A stretch of DNA of 64,000 nucleotides, from contig NZ_DLHN01000021.1 in NCBI RefSeq assembly GCF_002483235.1, positions 1 to 64,000 on the forward strand, given 5' to 3'. The stretch comes from Pedobacter glucosidilyticus (GTDB lineage Bacteria; Bacteroidota; Bacteroidia; Sphingobacteriales; Sphingobacteriaceae). Under the pieces are notes generated by a model. The model was not told where the DNA came from, did no database searches, and saw only the letters and a list, made by a program, of their open reading frames with translations. The translations under genes were made by a program, and so were the position numbers. Below are positions 25,727 through 33,026 of the stretch, piece by piece (positions within the stretch are counted from its first letter, which is position 1; each line of letters opens with the position of its first letter).

Positions 25727-26521
25727 ATGGAAATAGCAGGTTACTTAGCTTCGGCTCTTATTGGTGTTTCACTGGGTTTAATTGGTGGCGGTGGTTCTAT
25801 TTTGACAGTTCCTGTACTGGTTTATTTATTTGGGATACATCCATTACTAGCCACTTCTTACTCTTTATTTATAGTAGGTACAACCAGTTTAATTGGTTCT
25901 TACAACAATTTTAAAAATAATTTGGTAAGTGTTAAAACTGCTTTATATTTTGGCGCTGCCTCTATCATCACCGTATTTTTAACCAGAAAATTTTTAGTAC
26001 CTAATATTCCGCATTACTTATTTACGGTAGCGGGTTTCGAGTTTACTTCATCAGTCTTTACAATGGTTTTATTTGCCATTTTAATGCTGGCAGCATCTAT
26101 AAGTATGATAAAAAACGGGAGTTTAGCAGCTCCTGATAAAGAATGTACAGATTGTATTAAATTTTTAAAGCTGCTAGGATATGGCGTTGCTATAGGTGTT
26201 ATAACTGGTCTTTTAGGTGCCGGAGGAGGTTTTTTATTAATCCCAGCACTAGTTTTCTTGGTTAAATTACCTATGAAAAAAGCTATCGGAACATCTTTAC
26301 TCATCATAGCTTTAAACTCTTTAATAGGCTTTGCCGGAGACTTAGGTCATTTTCAAATCGATTGGATTTTCTTGCTTACCATTAGTGCTATAGCCATTGC
26401 CGGGATTTTCATAGGCGGAATTATAGGTAAGAAAATAGCTGGCGATAAACTGAAAAAAGGTTTTGGTTGGTTTGTATTATTGATGGGGATATATATTCTG
26501 ATTAAAGAAATATATCTGTAA
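25727..26521 (+). CDS. TSUP (TauE/SafE) family sulfur-anion transporter
   Basis: 264 residues, about eight transmembrane segments. Two homologous halves begin with Gly-rich motifs, ALIGVSLGLIGGGGSILTVP near residue 10 and VITGLLGAGGGFLLIPALVF near residue 165, the hallmark of the family, which exports sulfite, sulfoacetate or related anions. The single cytoplasmic CxxC-like patch KECTDCIKF is at about residue 140. It lies between a Crp/Fnr gene and the MBL-rhodanese gene, with its own CRP-type operator, consistent with exporting sulfite produced by persulfide oxidation (inference). Confidence 0.9.
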   Translation: MEIAGYLASALIGVSLGLIGGGGSILTVPVLVYLFGIHPLLATSYSLFIVGTTSLIGSYNNFKNNLVSVKTALYFGAASIITVFLTRKFLVPNIPHYLFTVAGFEFTSSVFTMVLFAILMLAASISMIKNGSLAAPDKECTDCIKFLKLLGYGVAIGVITGLLGAGGGFLLIPALVFLVKLPMKKAIGTSLLIIALNSLIGFAGDLGHFQIDWIFLLTISAIAIAGIFIGGIIGKKIAGDKLKKGFGWFVLLMGIYILIKEIYL

Positions 26522-26537
26522 AGTGATAAAAGTCACC
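26522..26537 (+). promoter_or_regulatory. CRP-type operator upstream of the MBL-rhodanese operon
   Basis: AGTGATAAAAGTCACC, differing from the upstream site at two positions only. Its centre (26529.5) is again exactly 29.5 bases before a -7-like element, GAAATTTG at 26559-26566. Confidence 0.7.
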
Positions 26538-26558
26538 AAATAAATCACAAACGAAGTC

Positions 26559-26566
26559 GAAATTTG
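26559..26566 (+). promoter_or_regulatory. Probable -7 element (GAAATTTG) of the MBL-rhodanese operon
   Basis: Seven of eight matches to TAnnTTTG, 35 bases before the ATG, at the same distance from the operator as in the TauE/SafE promoter. Confidence 0.45.
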
Positions 26567-26601
26567 AATACATAAAATAGAAAAATTAAAAAATTATATA
26601 G

Positions 26602-28023
26602 ATGACAATTGAGCAAATTTATACCGGATGTTTAGCACAAGGTGCTTACTACATTCAATCAGGGAATGAAGCCGCCATTATAGATCCTTTAAGAGAAGTT
26701 GGTCCTTACATAGAGAAAGCTAAAGCTAATGGCGCTACTATCAAATACATTTTTGAGACCCATTTCCATGCAGATTTTGTATCCGGTCACGTTGATTTAA
26801 GTAAGCAAACAGGAGCAAAAATTATTTATGGTCCACAAGCAAATCCAAGTTTTGATGCGCATATAGCTACAGACGGAGAAATTTTTAAACTTGGCGATAT
26901 CAGCTTTAAAGTATTACATACACCAGGCCATACCATGGAATCTAGCTGTTATTTATTATTAGATAAAGATGGAAAAGAAACAGCTCTTTTCTCTGGCGAT
27001 ACTTTGTTTATTGGTGATGTTGGTCGCCCAGATTTAGCACAAAAAGCAGCACACATGACCCAAGAAGAACTAGCAGCTACTTTGTTTAGCTCGTTAAGAA
27101 ATAAAGTGATGACATTACCAGATGATGTTATTGTATATCCAGCACATGGGGCAGGTTCTGCCTGTGGCAAAAACATGAGTAAAGAAACAACAGATACCTT
27201 GGGTAATCAGAAAAAATACAATTATGCTTTAAGAGCAAACATGACAGAAGAGGAGTTTGTAAAAGAAGTAACAGATGGCTTAACCCCTCCGCCAGCATAT
27301 TTCCCAGAAAACGTGAAAATGAATAAAGAAGGTTATGAAAGTTTTGAAAAAGTTCTGGAAAAAGGTACACAGGCTTTATCTCCGGATGCTTTTGAAGCCG
27401 CGGCTAATGAAACAGGTGCTGTTTTGTTAGATACCAGAGATGCACAAACTTTCGCAGCAGGTTTTATTCCTAACGCTATAAATATTGGTATCGATGGAAA
27501 TTTTGCGCCTTGGGTGGGTTCTTTAATTCCGGATATTAAGCAGGAAATATTATTAATAACCGATGAAGGAAGAGAAGAAGAAGTGGTAACACGTTTAGCA
27601 AGAGTGGGTTATGATGCCGCTATTGGTTATTTAGCCGGAGGTATGAAAGCATGGGAAGCAGCAGGTAAAGAAGTAGATAAAATAGCATCTGTTTCTGCTG
27701 AGGAATTAGCTCAAAAAATGGCTTCAGGTGAAACCGTAAATATGGTTGACGTTAGAAAAGATACCGAGTATTTTGCAGAGCATGTTTTGGAGGCAGAAAA
27801 CGTTGCATTAGATTATATCAATAACCAAATGAGTACGCTGGATAAGAATAAAACTTATTATGTACACTGTGCTGGTGGTTACCGCTCCATGATTTTTAAC
27901 TCTATTTTAAGAGCCCGCGGTTTCGAGAATTTGATTGACGTAAAAGGTGGTTTTAAAGCCATCAAAGAAACAGAGAAGTTTAACATCAGTGCTTATGTTT
28001 GTCCAAGCACTATAAAATCTTAA
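26602..28023 (+). CDS. Persulfide-dioxygenase-like MBL-fold protein fused to two rhodanese domains
   Basis: 473 residues. Residues 1-240 are a metallo-beta-lactamase domain of the ETHE1/Blh type: THFHADFVSGH (His54, His56, Asp58, His63), HTPGHTMESSCYLL, FSGDTLFIGDVGRPDL and VYPAHGAGSACGKNM. ETHE1-type enzymes use iron and oxygen to turn glutathione persulfide into sulfite. Two rhodanese domains follow (about 255-355 and 365-465). The first has Asp321 where the catalytic Cys should be (LLITDEGREEE), so it is probably inactive; the second keeps Cys423 (YYVHCAGGYRSM) and can carry sulfane sulfur. First gene of a four-gene operon with short gaps. Confidence 0.92.
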   Translation: MTIEQIYTGCLAQGAYYIQSGNEAAIIDPLREVGPYIEKAKANGATIKYIFETHFHADFVSGHVDLSKQTGAKIIYGPQANPSFDAHIATDGEIFKLGDISFKVLHTPGHTMESSCYLLLDKDGKETALFSGDTLFIGDVGRPDLAQKAAHMTQEELAATLFSSLRNKVMTLPDDVIVYPAHGAGSACGKNMSKETTDTLGNQKKYNYALRANMTEEEFVKEVTDGLTPPPAYFPENVKMNKEGYESFEKVLEKGTQALSPDAFEAAANETGAVLLDTRDAQTFAAGFIPNAINIGIDGNFAPWVGSLIPDIKQEILLITDEGREEEVVTRLARVGYDAAIGYLAGGMKAWEAAGKEVDKIASVSAEELAQKMASGETVNMVDVRKDTEYFAEHVLEAENVALDYINNQMSTLDKNKTYYVHCAGGYRSMIFNSILRARGFENLIDVKGGFKAIKETEKFNISAYVCPSTIKS

Positions 28024-28027
28024 TCAA

Positions 28028-28843
28028 ATGGAAACATTAAAAATTTTAGTGCCAACAGATTTTTCTAGCACTTTTAAAGCAGCAGATGCTGTGGTTAGCT
28101 TACTTCAAAAAAAGCTAAATACACAAATTACCCTATTGCATGTTATACCTGTAAACGGAAATATTTTAGATGAAGAAGCCGCAGAAAATAAAGTGCTTAC
28201 CCTAATAGATGAGGCAAAACAAAAGTTTAAAGCTTTACAATTAAGCTGGAAGTTTGATTATCTTCTAAAAAAAGGAGCTATAACCTCAACCATTAATGAA
28301 ATGGCTGTAGAGTTAGGTGTAGATGTTATCATCATGGGAACAAAAGGTTCTTCTGGTTTAATGGAACATTTAGTAGGTTCAGAAGCACAACATGTAGCAA
28401 GAGGCGCTGCTGTGCCTATCATTACGGTAAATCAATATAGCGCCCCAACCAAGCTACAACAGGTTTTGTTATTGTTAGATTTTGAAAAGCCAAGCAAACA
28501 CCCTCAATTAGATTTTATTCATAAAATTGCTAATCAAGATGCTTGTATCAACTTATTACATATTTTAAAACCTAATGAAATAAATATGGTAGCAGATATC
28601 GAACATAATATGCGAGAGTTTGCAGTTATCAATAACTTGGAAAATTATAACATTTTTCTTCATTCTGATGATCAGGTTGATGAAGGTGTATACAATTTTA
28701 ATAAAGACCATGAAATGGATTTGGTTTGCATAGGAACGCATGGACGTAAAGGGTTTGGTCATTTATTATTTGGTAGCGTGGCAGAGCGTTTAATCAACCA
28801 TTGCGCTAAACCAGTTCTTACTTATCATTTAAATAGTTTATGA
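28028..28843 (+). CDS. Universal stress protein, tandem UspA domains
   Basis: 271 residues with two Usp domains. The first (about 1-140) begins KILVPTDFS and ends with GTKGSSGLMEHLVGSEAQHV; the second is less conserved at its start but ends IGTHGRKGFGHLLFGSVAER, the ATP-binding G-x2-G-x9-GS signature. Bacteroidota often place such proteins with sulfur or respiratory genes; the specific role is unknown. It overlaps the next gene by the ATGA arrangement (stop at 28841-28843, start at 28840), so translation is coupled. Confidence 0.88.
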   Translation: METLKILVPTDFSSTFKAADAVVSLLQKKLNTQITLLHVIPVNGNILDEEAAENKVLTLIDEAKQKFKALQLSWKFDYLLKKGAITSTINEMAVELGVDVIIMGTKGSSGLMEHLVGSEAQHVARGAAVPIITVNQYSAPTKLQQVLLLLDFEKPSKHPQLDFIHKIANQDACINLLHILKPNEINMVADIEHNMREFAVINNLENYNIFLHSDDQVDEGVYNFNKDHEMDLVCIGTHGRKGFGHLLFGSVAERLINHCAKPVLTYHLNSL

Positions 28844-29400
28844 TGTTAGAAATTTTAAAACAGCCATGGCCATGGTATGTATCTGGTGTGGCTATAGCTT
28901 TTATTATGATTTTATTGCTGTTTTTTGGGAAATCATTTGGTTTTTCATCAAACCTGAGAACCATGTGTAGCATGGCAGGTGCCGGTAAAAAAGTAAAATT
29001 TTTTGATTTTGATTGGAAATCACAGCAATGGAATCTATTATTTTTAGTGGGCTCTGTAATTGGAGGCATTATAGCATCAACCATTTTAAAAAATGATGAG
29101 CCTTTAGCGCTTTCAGCATCAACCATACAAGATTTAAAACAACTGGGAATTGCATTTGACGGGCAGCTAAACCCTTCCCATATTTTTGGGTTAGAATTTG
29201 CCACTTCTTTTAAAGGCATATTGATATTATTGATAGGTGGTTTCTTGGTAGGTTTTGGTTCTAGATACGCAGGTGGTTGTACTTCTGGTCATGCTATCAG
29301 TGGTTTATCAAATTTACAAATACCTTCTTTGGTAGCTGTAATAGGTTTTTTTATAGGAGGCTTAGCCATGACATATTTTATTTTACCATTAATATTCTAG
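28840..29400 (+). CDS. YeeE/YedE family thiosulfate/sulfur transport protein (first)
   Basis: 186 residues, about four hydrophobic segments. The family Cys motif is in RYAGGCTSGHAISG near residue 145, and a second Cys lies in TMCSMAGAGKK near residue 43. YeeE proteins import thiosulfate through a path lined by such Cys. In split systems the two small YeeE-like subunits act together, and the next gene encodes the second. The operon links them to persulfide oxidation. The pair corresponds to a full-length YeeE cut in two, not to two independent transporters (inference). Confidence 0.88.
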   Translation: MMLEILKQPWPWYVSGVAIAFIMILLLFFGKSFGFSSNLRTMCSMAGAGKKVKFFDFDWKSQQWNLLFLVGSVIGGIIASTILKNDEPLALSASTIQDLKQLGIAFDGQLNPSHIFGLEFATSFKGILILLIGGFLVGFGSRYAGGCTSGHAISGLSNLQIPSLVAVIGFFIGGLAMTYFILPLIF

Positions 29401-29404
29401 AAAC

Positions 29405-29818
29405 ATGAAGGGATTAAAATTTATACTAGCAGGAATAGTTTTTGGAATTATCATGGCTAAATCAGAGGCTATATCTTGGTATCGCATACAGGAGATGTTC
29501 CGTTTTCAATCTTTCCACATGTACGGCATTATTGGTACTGCGGTAACTTTAGGTGTATTAGCCGTTTTTTTGATTAAAAAATTTCGCTTAAGAGATACAG
29601 AAGGCAATCCCATCGTTTTTCAGGATAAAGATAAAAACTGGAAAAAATATATCATTGGCGGTACAATTTTTGGCTTAGGTTGGGCTTTAACAGGTGCTTG
29701 TCCAGGGCCTATGTTTGTAAATGTGGGTTACGGATATTTTGCTATGCTTATTGTGATAGCTGGCGCCTTAGGCGGAACGTATCTTTATGGTGTCATTAAA
29801 GATAAATTGCCGCATTAA
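29405..29818 (+). CDS. YeeE/YedE (DUF6691-like) family protein (second)
   Basis: 137 residues, about four transmembrane segments. The conserved block GTIFGLGWALTGACPGPMFV (about 92-112) carries the single functional Cys in GACPGP. An IQEMFRFQSFHMYGI stretch near residue 40 is also typical of the family. It starts four bases after the first subunit stops and ends the operon, before a long-armed hairpin. Confidence 0.88.
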   Translation: MKGLKFILAGIVFGIIMAKSEAISWYRIQEMFRFQSFHMYGIIGTAVTLGVLAVFLIKKFRLRDTEGNPIVFQDKDKNWKKYIIGGTIFGLGWALTGACPGPMFVNVGYGYFAMLIVIAGALGGTYLYGVIKDKLPH

Positions 29819-29869
29819 TATCTAAAACGCTTTTAAAACATCTTATAAAAGTAAAAATATTTTAAATGT

Positions 29870-29945
29870 AAATAGGCTGTTTAAATGACCATCTCTTGTT
29901 CAGCAAAGGGCTCAACTTAATTAAATGGTTTAAAACAGCCTATTT
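29870..29945. terminator. Long-spaced hairpin between convergent operons
   Basis: Arms AAATAGGCTGTTTAAA (29870-29885) and TTTAAAACAGCCTATTT (29929-29945) pair with one unpaired base around a 43-base spacer. The gap separates the plus-strand sulfur operon from the minus-strand OmpA operon, so it likely terminates both. The arms share AGGCTGTTT with the element at 22083-22209. Confidence 0.7.
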
Positions 29946-29975
29946 ATATAGAAATAACTATCGAGAGCTATTTGA

Positions 29976-32078
29976 CTAGAAGCCAAAGCCGCATTCTATA
30001 TTTAAATTTTTTCCATTCCTTATAATCTGGAATTCTGATCTTCTATTTTGTTGTTGTAAATTTTCTGGACAAGGTACACCATCTGCACAACCATTAGTAA
30101 GGTTAGATTTACCAAAGAAAGTAGCTATAATTCTTGATTCTGCCACACCTCTTTGCATTAAATATTCTTTTGCAGCTTGCGCCCTTCTTTTAGATAAATC
30201 CAAATTATACAATACTCCGGCTCTAGAATCGCAATGAGAGCCTATCAATACTTTAAGTTCTGGTTCTGCCAATAATAAACCAAGTAAGCGTTGCATGGTA
30301 GGTACAGCATCAGCCCTGATGTATGACTGGTCCAAATCATAATAAATTTCTGGTAAATAGTAATGTTTCTTTAGAGAATCGCATTTAGCTGTAAGTTTAA
30401 TGTCAACATTAACCGTTTTAATACCTCTAGGTGGTTTGCTCAATACTATTTTAGCATATAAGGTTTGGTTAGGAAGCTTATCTACAGTAGTAATGCTAAC
30501 TTGCTGAGCTGTAAAGCCTTTTTTAGAGCCTTCTATGGTATAATTTAAATTGGGTTCTAACTCATAAAATGCTTTCCCATTTACATCATTAAGTTGTTCA
30601 AAAGTATAACTGCTTGACGATGTTAACTTAACAAGCGCTCCTTCGATTGGCGTGTCATTCTCATCAACAACATCCACAATTAAATCTAAACGATTTGAGG
30701 GTAATTGCACAAAGCTAAAGATATCATCGTTATAATTTCTGTTAGAGGTAAAAAATCCTTCTGTTTTTTCTTTGTTGATGATAAAGCCAAAATCGTCTTT
30801 ATTAGAGTTTAAAGGTGCACCTAGATTTCTTACTGGTCCATTCGGTTTTAAATCTTTAAGCGGGACAAAAAATATGTCGAGTCCGCCGTAACCTCCTTTG
30901 CCGCTTGAAGCATAATATAAATTACCATCATCATCAACAAATGGAAATTGTTCTTCACCTGCGGTATTAATCATGTTTCCCAAATTTGTTGGGTTACTCC
31001 ATGTATTATTTCCTCTTCTTGTGCAGTAATAAATATCAGACCCTCCCAAGCCACCTGGTTTGTCTGATGAAAAGAATAAAATTTTTCCATCCTTAGATAA
31101 AGAAGGGTGTCCTGTAGAATATTCTTGACTATTGTAAGCAAACGCTGTAGGTTTGGTCCATGCTCCATCTCGAAAGGTAGAAGTCATGATTTTTAATTTA
31201 TAAGTTCCGTTTTGATCTTTTTTCTCATGATTTCTGGTGAAGAAAACTTCATTTTCGTCTTCAGAAAAAGTGGCTGTTCCGTCATGGAATTTTGATTTCA
31301 AATCGGTACTAAATTTCTTGGCTTCTACAAAATTATCTGTATAAATACTGGTATTGGTTTTTGTACTGAGGCTGTAAGTATTTAATAATTTACTATCATT
31401 ACTAGTTGCTTTAGTATCATCATCATTGAAAATGTAAGGGTATTTACTTTTTGTGATGGAGCTGACATTACTAGAATCGGTGGTGATAATTTTATCATTA
31501 CTTATAAAATATAGGTTGTTATAAGGCGATAAATCCCAACCATAAATGTGTTTTACCAGTTTATCTAAGGTTCTGTTGCTTGTAAACACAAGTCCATCTT
31601 TATAATATACCGGGCTAAATTCTGAAAACTGTGTGTTAAAATTAGTTAACTTTATTTTCCATCTACTACTGTCGGCAGTATTATTAATATAATCTTTTCT
31701 ATACTTAGCATTGGTTATTTTATTAGAAATCATCTGAGATTCCTCGTACTTCCCGTTGTTTGCTAAAGCTTCTGCATAGTATCTTAAATCATTGGTATTT
31801 AGGCTCTTTTTGGTTTTACTAAGTTTAGTATACCATATCTCGGCATTATCATAATCTTTAATTAAACGGTAGCTATTGGCTAACCGCTCTATAACTAAGC
31901 TATTTGTGGTATCTTTTTTATAAGCATTTAAGAAATGCGGGACAGCCATTTTATACCTTAACGCTTGATATTCTTTTTCGCCAGCTTTAAGATGCGATTC
32001 AAAAAGTTGAGATTTTGCTTGTAAACTAAAAAGTAACAAACAAATGGTATATAATATAGTGCTAAATTTCATAAACAT
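29976..32078 (-). CDS. OmpA family protein with TPR, PD40 propeller and carboxypeptidase-regulatory-like domains (PorE-like)
   Basis: 700 residues, signal MKFSTILYTICLLLFSLQAK (the ATG at 32072 is an alternative start). Domain order: TPR-like helices (about 25-130), PD40/WD40-type beta-propeller repeats (about 150-460; SLSKDGKILFFSSDKPGGLG, DDDGNLYYASSGKGGYGGLD), a carboxypeptidase-regulatory-like domain (about 470-545), and a C-terminal OmpA peptidoglycan-binding domain (YYLPEIYYDLDQSYIRADAV, GSHCDSRAG, NLDLSKRRAQAAKEY). This order is that of PorE, a T9SS component, but many paralogues accompany T9SS adhesins. It starts five bases after the PorP/SprF gene stop, so it belongs to the adhesin operon. 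Confidence 0.88.
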   Translation of the reverse strand: MFMKFSTILYTICLLLFSLQAKSQLFESHLKAGEKEYQALRYKMAVPHFLNAYKKDTTNSLVIERLANSYRLIKDYDNAEIWYTKLSKTKKSLNTNDLRYYAEALANNGKYEESQMISNKITNAKYRKDYINNTADSSRWKIKLTNFNTQFSEFSPVYYKDGLVFTSNRTLDKLVKHIYGWDLSPYNNLYFISNDKIITTDSSNVSSITKSKYPYIFNDDDTKATSNDSKLLNTYSLSTKTNTSIYTDNFVEAKKFSTDLKSKFHDGTATFSEDENEVFFTRNHEKKDQNGTYKLKIMTSTFRDGAWTKPTAFAYNSQEYSTGHPSLSKDGKILFFSSDKPGGLGGSDIYYCTRRGNNTWSNPTNLGNMINTAGEEQFPFVDDDGNLYYASSGKGGYGGLDIFFVPLKDLKPNGPVRNLGAPLNSNKDDFGFIINKEKTEGFFTSNRNYNDDIFSFVQLPSNRLDLIVDVVDENDTPIEGALVKLTSSSSYTFEQLNDVNGKAFYELEPNLNYTIEGSKKGFTAQQVSITTVDKLPNQTLYAKIVLSKPPRGIKTVNVDIKLTAKCDSLKKHYYLPEIYYDLDQSYIRADAVPTMQRLLGLLLAEPELKVLIGSHCDSRAGVLYNLDLSKRRAQAAKEYLMQRGVAESRIIATFFGKSNLTNGCADGVPCPENLQQQNRRSEFQIIRNGKNLNIECGFGF

Positions 32079-32083
32079 CTTTC

Positions 32084-33022
32084 TTAGAAATATCGTGGAG
32101 ATAATAATTTAGATTTTGCAGACCCAAATTCATAGCGTAACATAAACTCATGACTACCAGAGTTGAAGTCTGCTAGTCTGGTTGTACTTCTATCGTAAGC
32201 ATAACCAAACCTAATTTGCGAATTTAACTGAATCTCTGTCATAGCTGCAATATCAGCTTCTGTACGGTATTGTAAACCGATGGAAAAAATATCAAAAAAC
32301 CAAACATTGCTGTTAATGTCTAATTGCAATGGAGCACCTTGTACACCTTTAAACAATACAGATGGTTTAATTTTTATATCCTTATTGATATCAAAAACAT
32401 AGCCTGCTGCAATAAATAAATGGGTATACTGTCTTGCAATAAGTCTACTGCTTGATATATTGGTATTGTTGTTTAAGGTATTACCCAGCATTTGTGGTAC
32501 AGAAACACCCAAATAAAATTTATCAGAATTATAATAAACGCCAGCACCAAAATTGGGCTGTACGGTTCTAACATCTTGTGCAAAACTTACATCAGGCGCA
32601 CCAGTTGGATTTAAGGCCACGCGACTAAAATTAGCAGTATATAATGCTGCGCCTGCTTGTAAACCAAATGCTAAAGTCCCTTTATCCATTCTGATACGAT
32701 ACGCATAGCTGGCAAATGCTCCGGTAGTTTTACTAATTCCTATTTCGTCATTAAATACCTGGAAGCCTAAACCAACTTTTTTATTTGACGTTGCGCCATC
32801 AAAAGAAATAGTTTGTGTGCTTGGAGCTCCTTCAATACCTACCCATTGGTTTCTGTATAAGGCAGTTGCGCTTACAACATTTCTACTTCCGGCATAAGCA
32901 GGATTAATAGCAAGTGTATTAAACATGTATTGCGAGTACATGGCTTCTTGTTGTGCATAAACGACGTTTATACAAAAGAAAGCAAGCAAAAAGCCGATGA
33001 TATATTTTGATATTGTGTGCAT
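32084..33022 (-). CDS. PorP/SprF family type IX secretion outer-membrane protein
   Basis: 312 residues with signal MHTISKYIIGFLLAFFCINVVYA. The family start QQEAMYSQYMFNTLAINPAY is present, followed by alternating beta-strands of an outer-membrane barrel and a C-terminal HEFMLRYEF strand. PorP/SprF proteins are needed to secrete or anchor specific T9SS substrates, usually the giant adhesin encoded beside them (as SprF for SprB). It begins four bases after the 1,171-residue adhesin gene, supporting a dedicated pair. Confidence 0.92.
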   Translation of the reverse strand: MHTISKYIIGFLLAFFCINVVYAQQEAMYSQYMFNTLAINPAYAGSRNVVSATALYRNQWVGIEGAPSTQTISFDGATSNKKVGLGFQVFNDEIGISKTTGAFASYAYRIRMDKGTLAFGLQAGAALYTANFSRVALNPTGAPDVSFAQDVRTVQPNFGAGVYYNSDKFYLGVSVPQMLGNTLNNNTNISSSRLIARQYTHLFIAAGYVFDINKDIKIKPSVLFKGVQGAPLQLDINSNVWFFDIFSIGLQYRTEADIAAMTEIQLNSQIRFGYAYDRSTTRLADFNSGSHEFMLRYEFGSAKSKLLSPRYF

Positions 33023-33026
33023 ATTA

